Shown here piece after piece: positions 46,440 through 57,730 of a DNA stretch of 64,000 bases. Both the position numbers and the translations under genes were made by a program. The stretch is from assembly GCF_002575655.3 (NCBI RefSeq), contig NC_053036.3:158138627-158202626 (forward strand), in the 5' to 3' direction. Every line of letters starts with the position of its first letter. Position 1 is the stretch's first letter. This DNA comes from Aegilops tauschii subsp. strangulata (Eukaryota > Streptophyta > Magnoliopsida > Poales > Poaceae). The notes under the pieces are model-generated. The model saw nothing but the letters and a program-made list of their open reading frames with translations, was not told the origin of the DNA and did no database searches.

Positions 46440-46700
46440 AAGCATGACGGCGCTACGGGATCTGGTACACATCCTGCACACCCGTATAACCTTTTAAGTA
46501 TCTATCCTCCGGTACAACATCAAGGTCGATTCCTCTTATTTGATCAACCATTCGCCGTGTCAAAAATGCAGAGGGGGTGCAAGGAGCACAAGGCCTGCAC
46601 ATCCAAGCAAGTGGTAACATGGACTTGTACATGGAACATCCCAAGCGCAAGCAGAGCTGCAGTGAGCCTGTACAACGAGCTAGCATAAGTCCCTGCATTT
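46440..46700 (+). pseudogene. Exon copy 1 with KRKQSC motif
   Basis: The frame around 46577-46692 encodes GLHIQASGNMDL...PKRKQSCSEPVQRASIS. It is homologous to the segment at 48395-48512. An in-frame stop upstream and loss of the preceding conserved block suggest decay. Confidence 0.5.
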
Positions 46701-46738
46701 CATTTAATTCGTATTGGCATTCGTGTATGATTTGTGTG

Positions 46739-48097
46739 CAGTGGCTGATCCACGAATTCAAGTTACCAGGGGCGAACATTTAACTTAAAAAATACGAAGG
46801 CACTTGCACTCCGGAAATCAACATAACTTGAGAAATGTGAAGCTACATGCACTTTGAAAACCAGCTAATGATCCAAAGTAGTTTAGATTATAAACACTAA
46901 ATGATGCAAGCACCAAAAAACACAAAATGCAACATGGTGTACAAGGACTACAAACATGGTCTGTACCTGCTTGAATTATTCGTTCTCTGGCTGAAAATAT
47001 CGAAGTGTAATTGCACGTATAACCAATGCGCAAACTGCATATCAATATATCTATCCTGCACAAGTATGGCAATAGTTTCAAACAACAGATTAGAAAAGTA
47101 TTTATGCTATGTTGTCATGATACGGGGACTTTCTGGTAGATGGCCTCGACGTTTCCTCAAGCTATGAAAATGCACTATAATTTGCTTGTCATCAATGTCT
47201 GCAAATCTCTGTCTCTCTCAACATAGTAGATCATCATTAGACACTAAATCCTTCAATGAGCTTACAAAATGCTTGCATTAGATCCCTCATTAGACACTAT
47301 ATGTTCATCACCAGGAGCATGTAAAATGTTTGCATCAAATCCTTCATTAGCAGTCTGTTCATTAGACACTTCAGGCTCAAGAACAACATGAGCTTGTATG
47401 TTTGCACCGGAAACTTGATTAGATACATCGGATTTAGTCAGTTCAGTATTGATTGGGGGAGTTATAAAATAAGTAGAAATTGGTTTCATTTTCTCATAGA
47501 TTCCCTACATACTAGCAGTTTTACAACACCGTCAGGTTTAACTATTGGCCAGAAATGGAAGAGTTGAATTAGATATAATCAGGGATGTGATGTACCTGCT
47601 CGTTGCGCATGCTACTCTTGCAAGCTGCGACTGTCCGTTTGCGCAAGCTCGATGCCATGCCCGTGCTGCCGCCGCTGCCTCCCACGCAGGCTACACCCAG
47701 GGTTGGATCTTCATCTTCTTGTCCTTCCGTTCGCTTGAAGCCCGGCGACCGCCCTCCAACGAGGGCGCGAGGAAGTGCTGTGTCGGTCTGTCCAGCGGCG
47801 GCTAGGTTAGGAGCGAACCAGACTGGAGGCTGGAGCGAATGAATTGGGATTTTTCCTGCTGTCGATCAATATGGGAGGCGCTCGTTTGGGCCGTGAGCCT
47901 GCTATAGGGCCTGCCTTGCACTTATGTTATTGGCCCATCCAAATTGAAACATTTTTCTTCATTTTTTACATTGCCTGCTCGTGCGTTGGGACGAACAAAA
48001 CTAGCGTGGGCCAACCTGGATGACTCAAACTAGGTGCACACTTTCCAGCCACCTGAGGCGGCCGCCCATACCAGCCCCTATGGTGGTGTCGCCCCTT
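46739..48097 (-). mobile_element. Possible hAT-like element with a truncated minus-strand gene
   Basis: The left end CAGTGGCTGATCCACGAATTC resembles the 'CAGTGGCGGATCC' termini of plant hAT elements that encode zf-MYM/TTF-type proteins. The 8 bases before it, TTTGTGTG (46731-46738), nearly match TTTGCGTG at 48098-48105, as an 8-bp duplication would. On the minus strand, a GC-rich leader (about 47840-47560) precedes a frame at 47489-47262 that begins MKPISTYFITPP and repeats a 'SNE' motif; such starts occur in zf-MYM hAT proteins. The rest of the transposase is missing and the right end is degenerate. It separates the two exon copies. Confidence 0.4.
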
Positions 48098-48249
48098 TTT
48101 GCGTGTATGATTGGATAGTGAAAAATATTCCAGTGGCGCTTTTGATTTACCCACAGAATGGTTGAATTGCTTGTTTCTATGAACTGAGTTCGCCAATAAT
48201 GTGAAGGATGCTAGTCTTTTCATCCTATTGTAGATTGCTTAGATCTCGA

Positions 48250-48520
48250 TATGCCAAAAGTAATCACATGAAATATACAGTAAAAGCCAGTGTGATGTGT
48301 TTGGCTACAACTAGTCTGACTACACGTCCTCATATAACATATCAAGGACGCACCATCTTACCAGATTAACCATTCGACTTACCCATGCAGTGTGGGAAGA
48401 AAGAAGTATTGGGACTACGTATCCAAGCAATTGATGCCATGGACTCCTTCGTACAACCTTGTAAGCGAAAAAGAAGTTGCAGTGTGCCTGTACAAAGAAC
48501 TAGCATAAGTTCAGTTATCT
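48250..48520 (+). pseudogene. Exon copy 2 with KRKRSC motif
   Basis: The frame at about 48403-48510 encodes EVLGLRIQAIDAMDSF...CKRKRSCSVPVQRTSIS, clearly related to the copy at 46577. The basic KRKR could be a nuclear localisation signal. Similarity extends upstream (ATCAAGG and ACCATTCG blocks). Confidence 0.5.
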
Positions 48521-48885
48521 GCTTCTCGGAATTTTAGTTAGCCACTTATTGCAAAATTATTCAATTGCGTTGCTTGGCTTAATTTAGTTTGCTACTTACA
48601 TAATGGCACGGCCTGTTAATCATATTGTAGACTGCGCCTATCTATGTGTTTGATACTTACTGTTAAGAATTACCTGTTTGCCTTAACTTAAATATCTACT
48701 TGTTTGTTTAACTGCTTTGCTGCTGCAACAACGGGTTACAATGATGTTAATAACTACTTTTCAGCATCCAATTGAAACTCTTTAATTCCTTGTTTGTTTA
48801 ACTGGTTTGCTGTTATAACTCCCAGTTGAGATGTTTTGCTAACTTCAACTTGCTGAATCCAATCGGAACTTTAATGGCAAAACAG
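48521..48885. other. Intron-like spacer between exon candidates
   Basis: T-rich DNA with a 'CTTGTTTGTTTAACTG' block repeated at about 48700 and 48789, ending at a possible AG acceptor at 48884-48885. Confidence 0.4.
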
Positions 48886-49203
48886 GTTAGCCCAAGATCA
48901 AAGAGCGAGGTCCCCATGGACGTTGCATCATCCCACAGCAGTGGCACCGGCCCAATCATGCATTATGAATTGCCAACTGCTGATGCTCTAGAGGCTAAAC
49001 TAGTGGTAGAAAGAGATTCTGCTTCTGCACTTAGAGATGAAGTTGACATGTTGAGGTAGAAAACAGCACAATCACAAGCAGTACTCAAGACAACCATTAA
49101 ATATTTGGTGGATTTCAAAACGAAGCAAGCTGAGACTGACCAGATTGTTAAGGTCCTGAAGGAAAAAAGGAAATTAAATTCCTACTTGGTAAATCATAGG
49201 TGA
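48886..49203 (+). pseudogene. Coiled-coil exon of a CACTA plus-strand gene
   Basis: The frame from the acceptor runs to a TGA at 49201-49203, interrupted by one TAG at 49057-49059. It encodes PIMHYELPTADALEAKL followed by a heptad-rich coiled coil (ERDSASALRDEV; then after the stop FKTKQAETDQIVKVLKEK). It looks like the C-terminal coiled coil of a transposon-encoded DNA-binding protein. I recall similar predicted proteins in Triticeae but cannot name the family. Confidence 0.5.
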
Positions 49204-49999
49204 AATGTTCTTTCCATAGTTGAATAACCTTTGTGTTGTCTGTTCATGTAATCAATCAAACCATTTGTTTTAGAGATCATGTAATAATTGTTTTTTGTTT
49301 GTTTTTTGGTTTGTAATTTTATTTGAGCACAAGTCTGTATCAATTGATAAGACTCGGAGACATTTCATTTGGATTGCTGTGCCAGACCTACAAATATGCC
49401 AATCGGGCTGAATGTGCATTCAGCAATAGTAGTAGTATAGATGGACCATAAGTGGCACGCATTGGAAAGGGCCAACATGCTGGCTAAAAAAAGGATGTTG
49501 TTGTAGCCAAAAAAAAGTACAACGGCCTGGCTTATGTATGTTAGTTGATATTATTGATCCATATACTCTATAAGTGTTTATATGTCTGTTAGTTCTGTAC
49601 ATTCTTGGTTGATTGACTTGGTATTTGAATCTTGATACATCGCTTGTGTACATATCTAAATGGGAGTACACATTATGCTGCGTGTGACATTTGAGTTGGG
49701 CATGAAGTGTTCCAAATATTCGAATTCACCTTAAACTGGATTCTAGTTTCTGAATTTGAGTATCGGCATTTGTAAACCATATTCATATATGAGAGTGGAA
49801 TACATCTTTGTCGTCCTTTTGAAGATATATAAAAACACATAGAATGATTTATAAAGATTCATATAGGAATACAAAATGGATTCGAATTTAGTGCCAGGGT
49901 AAACGTGGATGCTTATTGTCCCAAAATTTGAAAGAAGCAGCAAAATGTCCACTCCCACGTCGGCTGCCTGAAGCCAAGTGTTTGGGAGATGGAAATTAC
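49204..49999. other. Intergenic DNA between the two plus-strand CACTA genes
   Basis: AT-rich, with only short frames without motifs. It contains the 3' flank of the upstream gene. Nothing else recognised. Confidence 0.5.
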
Positions 50000-50490
50000 T
50001 GTCTACCCATTACACGGACAATCCATCGGCCTGATTTCCACTGCTCTAAATAGGGGTAGGTTAGTAACTTCAATTAGACGTGACACGACCGCCTCTGAGC
50101 CCATTCTGACACGGTGGGCGTCAAACATGGGCGGCAAAACTCATTTGATTCAAGCTCATCCGAAAGACCTCTGTTTCTCCCTCCATTCCACATTCATACA
50201 CGGTGGGCGGCAAAACAAACTCGACTCGGCCGAAATCAATGTAGGCAAATATTTTCAATAGGGGCAGGTTTGTAACTTCACTCAGACGTGACACAACCGC
50301 CCTACCTGTCAGCCTCGTTCATACACCGTGGGCGCCAACCATGGGCGCCAACCACCCTCTCCTCGCCCGAAATCGCTCTGGGCAAATATTGGCGAGATGC
50401 GAGATTACCGTCCTATCCCCAACCGACGAGACGTCCAAATTTTAAACGGGGCCTAAGTTCGTAACTTCCCCATATTTCAGATAGGCGTGT
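50000..50490. repeat. Three imperfect repeats of about 200 bp upstream of the TNP1-like gene
   Basis: The blocks AATAGGGG(T/C)AGGTT(A/T)GTAACTTC and AGACGTGACAC occur at about 50046-50085 and 50258-50295, with a diverged third version (ACGGGGCCTAAGTTCGTAACTTC) at about 50441. 'GGGCAAATATT' and 'ACGGTGGGCGGCAAAAC' blocks also recur. Their location directly upstream of the candidate ATG suggests promoter repeats, as upstream of transposase genes in CACTA elements. Confidence 0.7.
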
Positions 50491-51217
50491 CCCAAAAACA
50501 TGGTTCCCCGTACCTCTCCGTCCATTTTCCCATTCATACACCGTCCGCGCTAGAACACCCCATCCCCACACCAGCCTCCGTCCGCCACCCTATCCATCGC
50601 CGCCGTCCTCCACCACATCCATCGCCACCGTCCTCCACCATGCCGGAGCGCCTACCAAGACCGCGTCGTCCATTGCTAGAGATGGACGTTTCTCATCCAC
50701 GGCGACGGACCAATAGCCTTGCATCGCGTCCTCTCGCTTCATCGGCGCTGTCGTCCTCTTTGCCGGGGCCGCTCACACGACCTTCTCTTCCACCGCAACA
50801 GGACTTATCCCCCGATGCACCCGTCTACCGTCGCAGATCTGCTTCAACGCCACCGACAGCCATCGCACCCTCGATGCCTACACGGCGCCGGAAGAGAGGT
50901 GGTACTTCATATCTCCTCAACTTTTTGATCTCAACCAGAAAATAGATCTTAACTTGGTTACTCTACTTTCTTTTTAGCTCTTAGAATTTAGTTCTTAGTT
51001 CGAAGCAAACAATGGATGCTAAATATCATTTCTCCGGTTTGCAGGTTCAAATCTGCCATGGCACAGCCATAATACGGTTTAATTGATCATGCTTAGGGTT
51101 TAATTATGTTGGTTCCGTGGTGGTTTCTTTAATAGAAATCGGAGGGGAAACCCTCTTTTGCTAAAAAATATGCTTAGAATTTCCCCTTTTATGATCACTA
51201 TACGATCAGAATACGTG

Positions 51218-51360
51218 CTTCGTGTCATAATAACACTGCTCCACCCATCAAGCTAAACAAGCTTAGTTGTTCAAATACGAATCTGATATTATTAAACAGA
51301 GTTGTTTAATTGGTCAGCTAAATGTTCCTAAATTAGTTTTGAAAATGCATGTTCGCCGCT
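51218..51360. repeat. Intronic duplication, copy 1
   Basis: Blocks CTCCACCCATCAAGCTAAAC, GTTCAAATACGAAT and AATGTTCCTA...TTTTGAAA recur in the same order at 52338-52470, inside the first intron of the TNP1-like gene. Confidence 0.7.
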
Positions 51361-52337
51361 CGGGTGTGTATCTCTACAGGGTGCCCATGATGGGCCGGCC
51401 CACCCTGGGATTTTGGGTCGTCCCAGGCCCCGATTCCCCTCTGTTCTGCTGCGCGCTTCCGATCTCTACTCGCCCCCAGCCGCCTGCCTCGCCGGTGACT
51501 TGCCATCCCCGGACGGCATGACTCTAGGAGGAGACGCCGGACTAACAGGAGGCCAGGAGCCGCTCGCCCAACAGCGTCACCGCTGCCCGGGCGCGCTGCC
51601 GTGCCTACCTTCCCAGTCGGTTCAGGGCTCAGGCGTGCAGCACCCACCAAGCCAACCCAATTTATCCTGAGATACGTCCTCAACACTCAGCAGCCACTCC
51701 TCATCACCCATTTTCTAATTGATTCATTACTCATTAGGCAGGACTGTCATTAGGGTTTGTTGTGTGCTCAGTGCTACCTACACTTAATGGTTCAGATGTA
51801 TTTCGGTAATCTTTAGTACCTCTAAAGTTCACAGGGTTTTCAAAATTCCGGCCCTCGGAACAAAAACTAGTCATTTTGGATTGTTGGTCGTAGTGACATT
51901 GACCCAGATTACTACTGCAAGCCAGGTTTGTTGACAATTTTACTTGTCTTTCTTACTCATTCGATATAATATCCAATTATTCACGTCGATTAGTTGCAAA
52001 CAATAAGTGCTAGACAAACTTCTTCATTCAGATTTTGGACGGTCTCTTACTGCAGTTACAATTCTGCATACTTGTCCTAGTAAGCTCACAAGTAAATGAT
52101 TGATTCACTACATCTATGCTTGCCTTGTCATATTTGTTGTCAATATTCTTTTAGGGTGGACCACCCTGTTTCTAAATACTGGAACCGTGGACATGAGTGA
52201 ATAGTATTTCTCTATGTGATCTCTTCCATCATGTGTGGGTAACGAACACTGCATTGTATAGAAAGAAAGTTTCATTTCCAGCTTTTACATAGGTTTCGAT
52301 ATTTTACATGGAATACAATCTGCCTACTTGCTTTGTG

Positions 52338-52470
52338 TCGCACTACCAACACTCCACCCTTGAAGCTAAACATTACGCCACTCATAATTGCTTAGTTTAT
52401 TTGTTCAAATACGAATTTCATATGATTCTAATGTTCCTACTTCAGTTTTGAAATGTGTGCCTGCCTGTTA
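52338..52470. repeat. Intronic duplication, copy 2
   Basis: Partner of 51218-51360. Between the copies lies a GC-rich insertion at about 51360-51670 whose frames carry no motif. Confidence 0.7.
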
Positions 52471-54230
52471 TAGAGACATAAGGGGTTTGTATTTCTGTGT
52501 GTGGTCTGGTCAGCACGGTTGGGGAGGTGAACTTTGCATATGCAGGGGTTTATAGGGAGACACTGTCCGAGTTGAATCCGCAATGCATTCCATAGATAAT
52601 CTGACTACTTTTTATGTTTTCATGAATCTCAGATTCTGAACAACATCATAATGATTATGAGCTTGCGCGCATGAAAAGAATAAAGCAGAACAATGCCATG
52701 GCTGTCAAACTTGGCATTAAGGGACTGAAATCAAGTCTGGATGCAATGCAATGCAAACGCTCTCCACCTACAGATTCATGCTCAGAATATGATGCTAACA
52801 GTGATTCTGAGCTAGAGGGAGACCTAAGTCAATGTAGCTCCCTAGTGGAGGAGTCAGAGGAAGATGCCCTATCTTATTCACCCATCAAGGTACTTGCTCT
52901 AACTTTCCAAGGTTACATTGCTCGCACATATCTTGCAACTGATGCTTTGCATTGCTTCTACTTTGTTGAACTGCAATTAGCTTAGTTTACACATTGTGTA
53001 TGTGAATACGCCCTGCCTATCCATTTTCAGTACATATTCCATCTGTCATCATACCATATTTATCCATTCAAATGCTGTTCTTGTGTATCAGACGTTCAAA
53101 AGGAAGAGGGCGATTGCTGATTGTGGAGGAGCACAAGCAAAGTATTTGGAAAAGGTAGTGGCACCTGATAAATCAAATAGCCCATTAGGTGTAGTTGCAA
53201 TATCACCTGACCCACAAAATACCCCAACTCTAGTAGACTCTAGCCCTACTACACTGGTCATTTCTGATGCCCCAACTCAGCAGACCCCAACTGCAGCAAA
53301 CAGTATGATTATGCCAGTTGACATAGCACCAGCTGTACGACGCAAAAACCCCCCATTCCAGCAAAGAGTACACCAAATCCAGTTGCCAGATCCCTTTTCG
53401 AACCAGAGAGAGCCCCAATTGCAGCAAATAGGACCCCTATTCCATTTCTTCCCAGTTTAGAAGACGAAGCTTATGTTGTTGTCAGGAACTTTGTGCGCAT
53501 CTTTCCTTCATGGAAAGATTATACCGCAGACACAGAACAATTTCCAGTCTTCCTCCGCAACTTACGCGTAAGTAATGTACTAATGTTATTCATGGTCATT
53601 ACTGCATATGTTTCTGCTGACAGAAGACACAAGATTTCATTCTTTTAAATAGGCGAGGAGCAAACTGGATTGTGATGACGAGCAAGGGTTGGTTGCGCTT
53701 TTCAAGCACTCGTTGATGAAGTATCGTTCCTACCTGAGGCAAGCGCACTTTGACGGCAAGCCTCTGAACGAAATTTCTGTAAAGTCTCTGGTGCTACATT
53801 TATCCGACGGTGACTGGAATAATCTTGTTACACATTGGTCTCGGCTGCAGCGTAAGGTACTGTCTATGATATCACATCACAATTTGAACTACATTTCTGC
53901 ATTTGCCTTAATGTCTCACTTGTACGAAAACTGTTAGCAGAAGAACATTCGTTCTCAAGGGACCACAGAATCTCGCAACTATACTGCACACTGCATTGCT
54001 CTTGTGAGTACCTCTTGCCCTGTATGACCATACTTACTTTCATAGTTGTTTGATTATGTAGCATCACTGCACATGTTAGCCTTGTAATCGTCCATTTGGT
54101 GGACATGATAAGATCCGTATGGACTCTTACATAAATTTAGAATCAACCCAATGCTTTTGAAGAGGTTTAGCTCTGCAGTCCTCTTGTAAGGACTGAACGT
54201 GGTCTATCACTGTACTTACATTAACAGCTA

Positions 54231-54309
54231 CTCCCTCCGTCCCATAATATAAGAACGTTTTGTACAGTACACCAGTGTTCAAAACACTCTTGTATTATGG
54301 AAAGAGGGA
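54231..54309. mobile_element. Stowaway MITE (about 79 bp), Athos-like
   Basis: After TA it starts CTCCCTCCGTCCCATAATATA. The other side, TATTATGGAAAGAGGG, pairs with it, though the last bases and the right TA are degenerate. It lies in an intron of the TNP1-like gene. Confidence 0.8.
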
Positions 54310-55631
54310 TTGGTTCATTTTGTAGCATTCTGCATCTTATCTCCCTCGCCCACCATTTACTAAAAAAGATCAGATCTATATTTAATCTTACCAACAAGTA
54401 GAATACATAGACAATGCCAGTGCAGAAGTGTAGCCCATTGCTCTTGTCGGTACATTTTGTCCTGTAACGCTTGTACTTCCAGGGATTGGTAGTTGATTAT
54501 GTAGCATCAATCTGCATCTTATCTTCATAATCCTCTATCCCTTCCAGTATTATCATATCTATAATTACTCCCTACAAAATGTAGAGTACAGGCAATGCTT
54601 ATGAAGAAGATTATGTGCTGAAATTCTTGAGTTATCCTTCCCTTGACATGGAGAAGGGCATTATAAAGCCGGTGTTAACTGTTAATGTAAGTCAGTCCTT
54701 CTAAAGCCTTTATCCTCAACTGCTGTTTAATTTGCTCATACTCCCTATCGTTTACTGCTGTTTAGTTTGCTGTTTCTACCAAAATGCATGTTCGTAAGAA
54801 CCGTAAGTTCTAAGTTTTACTTGTAAAACCAAATTCCTTATTCATACCATGCACATTACTTAATACTCCCTATATGTATGCTTGTTTTTGTGGATCTATA
54901 ATCCAGTGTGTGGTGAAGCAGCCCACGTTTGCACCTTGTCATCTCCTGTTTTATCTTACTGATGTGGCTGATGATATGAACAACATGCCATGCACATTAT
55001 CCAAAATAGATACAATGATTTTCTTTGCCCTTCATCTATGCTTGTTATGTTGACATGGTAATCCAGTAGTGTGGTGAAGCTCCCCGCATTATGAACAATG
55101 CCAAATTATGCTATTGATATTTTGAACTTACTCTTTATTTTCTAATTTGAAATTGGATAGAATTGACAGAAAAGTTATCATCTTTGTTTATACACGTGCA
55201 AAACCTGTCATCTCTCTGCTTTGTTTCAGGGTGATATGCATGATGGCATGCACAAGTTTGCTGAAGGCTGTGAGACAAACCCAACATATATTGCAGCAAA
55301 GAAGGCAAAACATCTTGAAGATAGCGAGACAACCCCAAAGTCTTATCTTGATGCAGTGTTCAAGTTACTTGAGACTAACAGTCAGACAAGCTCGCAGAAT
55401 TCGTTGTCTGAATCAGTTTGACTTCTTCAGTCCCAAGTTCTAGCAGAAAGGCATTCTGCAACTCAACTTCGACTTGAAGTCCTATCTCTAAGAAAGATTG
55501 TGGAGAACACCAATGAGAACCTCATCGCTAAACAGCTACACCTGGAAGCTATGACCGACATGCTAGGCCGGTCTCACAGCCTTGCTCAGCAGCTTGCGCA
55601 GCAGTTCCTCCGCGAGGCTAACCTTTCTTGA

Positions 55632-57203
55632 ACTGTCTTGGAAGTGGTCTCGGTTCAGTATTATTTTGTTACGCTGCAATGGTGCCCAGTTTTTGTAATC
55701 TGCTTCTTCGTTGCGCTTTATGATCACTGGTGGCGAACTTTGATGCCCAGTGGATGTAATATGTGTAATAGCCGTGATAGCCTAGCATAAGTTGCTTGCT
55801 TATTTATTTCCTTGTTGTCTTGTTTATTTGTTTGCTTGTAGTCAGTGCAATTCTTTTTCCGCGGTTTGCTAGTGGCTGCAATAACCTATTTTTTAAAACT
55901 AGGCCACAATAACCATAGGCTAATATTTACTGTAGTGACACTGGGCCTCCTACGGGCCGTAGAAACAGTGGGCCTTCTATGGGCCGTAGAAACAGTAGGC
56001 CTTCTACGGGCCGTAGAAACAATGGGCCTTCTACGGGCCGTAGAAACAATGGGCCTTCTACGGGCCGTATCATCAATGGGCCTTATACGGGCCGTATGAT
56101 CGATTGGCCAAACATGGGCCAATAACAGGCCGCATTATGGCCGTAAACAGGCTAGAGTTGGAATCGTCCGTTCATGGGCCGACCATAACGGGCCATCGTT
56201 AATAGGCCGTATTTGATGACGCTATGAAAACGGCCTAACGTATTAACGGACCACAAACGGGCCGACTGTAACCACGGGCTGAATTTGGCCCACAAGCAGA
56301 AAATGACAGTAACGGGCCATAAGTAAACGAATGCTGGAAATGAGCCCAAGAATAAATGGGCTTTGAGAAGGCCGAAAGATAACATGGGCTGGAAACGACC
56401 CAACGGAATAACGGGTCGTTAATGGGTATAAAGTGATACACTGTTCATTACGGGCCAGTTTCACCACGGGTCGTTAATGGGTGTAAAGTGATACACTGTT
56501 CATTACGGGCCAGTTTCACCACAGGCCGTTAATAGGCCAAGAGTTACATAGGGCCTCACATGGGCCGAAAGACGTCATGGGCCATACATGGGCCAGAAGT
56601 GAAAACGGGCTGGAATCATATTGGATGGCCCAGATGACGCTACTGGGCCTAATTCGGATAGGGCGTAACGGGCCTTGGGTTAGCGGGCTGTAAATGGGCT
56701 ATATGCGAACAGGCCGTTAACAGGCTTTCCATGGGCCGGCCCTCCACCTTTTGACCAAGTCAAACGGGCCGACCTTTTCACAGGAATGGGCCTCTGTTGG
56801 GCCGTGCCACGTGTCGACGTATCATAGGCGCCTTCTGTCCAATGAGTGGATGACATCTGTCCCAACGATGAGCCGACACGTGTTTCCTCCAGCCAATGAT
56901 GATTTTACACGTGGAAAATCCCCATTGGTCGGGGCTGTTAACGGGTTATCGGATCCAAAACCCGACCCGATAGCTTAACGGCGTTCCGTTACGGTGGATG
57001 CCACGTGTCGGTCACCCTTGACGAAAGCACTTCTGTGACGCGCGATTTATCGTCATGGATGTGGACACTTCCGTGATGATAATTTTGGTAATGTCATGGA
57101 ACACTTCTACGACAGCACATGTATGACTATCTTGATTATGTCATAAATTTGTCATGGATGTACATGCATGACAAAAAACGCGACCTACTGTGACAAACAC
57201 GTA
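55632..57203. repeat. CACTA right subterminal region
   Basis: About 1.6 kb after the TNP1-like gene. Much of it is built from short GGGCC/GGCCC-containing repeats in direct orientation (ATGGGCC, ACGGGCC), with a regular 27-bp array at 55942-56103 and a duplicated 61-bp block at about 56408-56530. A run of CCACGTGTCGG-type motifs lies near 56808 and 57001. The last 200 bases contain 'TTCCGTGA' and 'TCATGGA' motifs related to the left end. No gene is supported. Confidence 0.8.
55942..56103. repeat. 27-bp tandem repeat, six copies
   Basis: Six head-to-tail units of exactly 27 bases, each close to TGGGCCTTCTACGGGCCGTA plus GAAACAA. The first four are almost identical and the last two vary in the final ten bases. 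Each unit holds two GGGCC sites. Its place just inside the transposon end fits a binding array for the element's own TNP1-like protein. Confidence 0.93.
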
Positions 57204-57232
57204 TCATCACGGAAGTGTATTTTTTTGTAGTG
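57204..57232 (-). repeat. CACTA right terminal inverted repeat
   Basis: Ends TTTTTTTGTAGTG, the inverted partner of the left terminus at 18572-18600. Confidence 0.9.
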
Positions 57233-57235
57233 CAG
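57233..57235. other. Target-site duplication CAG (right copy)
   Basis: Matches 18569-18571; after it the interrupted LTR continues with TCCACCGATATGG. Confidence 0.95.
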
Positions 57236-57730
57236 TCCACCGATATGGCCCTTTACACATATACCCATGCATATGTAGTGTAGCTCCTTGCTTGCGAGTA
57301 CTTTGGATGAGTACTCATGGTTGCTTTTCTCCCTCTTTTCCCCTTTCTATACCTGGTTGTCGCAACCAGATGCTGGAGTCCAGCAGCTAGAGATCCCGAG
57401 GATGATTCTACGTGGAGTTCGGCTTCGAGGAGTAGTTAGGAGGTCCCAGGCAGGAGGCCTTGCCTTTTCGATCGTTGCTACTTTTGTGCTAGCCTTCTTA
57501 AGGCAATCTTGTTTAACTTATGTCTGTACTCAGATATTATTGCTTCCGCTGACTCTTGTGTTTTCGAACTTATGTATTCGAGCCTTCGAGGCCCCTGGCT
57601 TGTAATATAAAGCTTGTTTTATTTTAATTCGTGTCTAGAGTTGTGTTGTGATATCTTCCCGTGAGTCCTCGATCTTGATCGTACACATTTGCGTGTATGA
57701 TTAGTGTACGATTGAATCGGGGGCGTCACA
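57236..57730 (+). repeat. 3' LTR of the outer retrotransposon, right part
   Basis: It continues the LTR after the CACTA insertion and matches 10759-11252 of the 5' LTR to the final GGGGGCGTCACA. Together the two 3' LTR pieces add up to about 3.63 kb, as expected from the 5' LTR. Confidence 0.95.

Larger units (their letters stand above)
50640..55631 (+). pseudogene. TNP1-like (Transposase_24-type) gene of the CACTA element, multi-exon, broken
   Basis: The first exon starts at ATG 50640 (MPERLPRPRRPLLEMD) and is Arg/Ser/Pro-rich. Further exons: 52633-52889 (acidic SEYDANSDSELEG), 53092-53567, 53653-53856, 53938-54003, 54585-54686 and 55230-55631. From 52889 on, all introns have GT-AG ends and exon joins are in phase. 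Exon 53092-53567 needs a frame change near 53340 to reach EDEAYVVVRNFVRIFPSW, and a TGA at 55419-55421 interrupts the last exon before a Gln/Leu-rich coiled coil. WNNLVTHWSRLQRK and the GDMHDGMHKFAEG segment match the pattern of plant Ptta/En/Spm transposases (Pfam Transposase_24). Such proteins bind subterminal repeats. The join between first and second exon is not proven. Confidence 0.65.
18572..57232. mobile_element. 38.7-kb CACTA (En/Spm-type) DNA transposon with cargo genes
   Basis: The left end reads CACTAC followed by eight A and GACACATCCGTGA. The right end, reverse-complemented, reads CACTAC, seven A and TACACTTCCGTGA. Both ends sit between CAG duplications inside the 3' LTR of the outer retrotransposon. 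Subterminal regions of several kb on each side are rich in short repeats. Removing the nested Copia leaves about 29.9 kb. It contains minus-strand genes in the left half (B3 genes, a 184-codon gene, a coiled-coil gene) and plus-strand TNP1-like genes in the right half. No TNP2 transposase was found. The ends remind me of the Jorge/Caspar group of Triticeae CACTA elements, but I cannot confirm the family. Confidence 0.93.
7591..57730 (+). mobile_element. LTR retrotransposon, non-coding, interrupted by a CACTA element
   Basis: The element starts TGTGACGCCCGG and ends GGGGGCGTCACA, has two long LTRs of about 3.66 kb, and is flanked by GCCGC on both sides. A primer-binding-like sequence TGGTATCATAGC lies just after the 5' LTR at about 11256 and a purine tract precedes the 3' LTR. 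The phrase 'CTCGGGACGAGATTTCTTGT' near 15408-15424 is typical of the region before the 3' LTR in grass Ty3/Gypsy elements, so I assign it to Gypsy with moderate confidence. Without the inserted CACTA it would be about 11.5 kb. The internal region shows no gag-pol, so it would depend on proteins from another element. I do not assign a family name. Confidence 0.9.
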
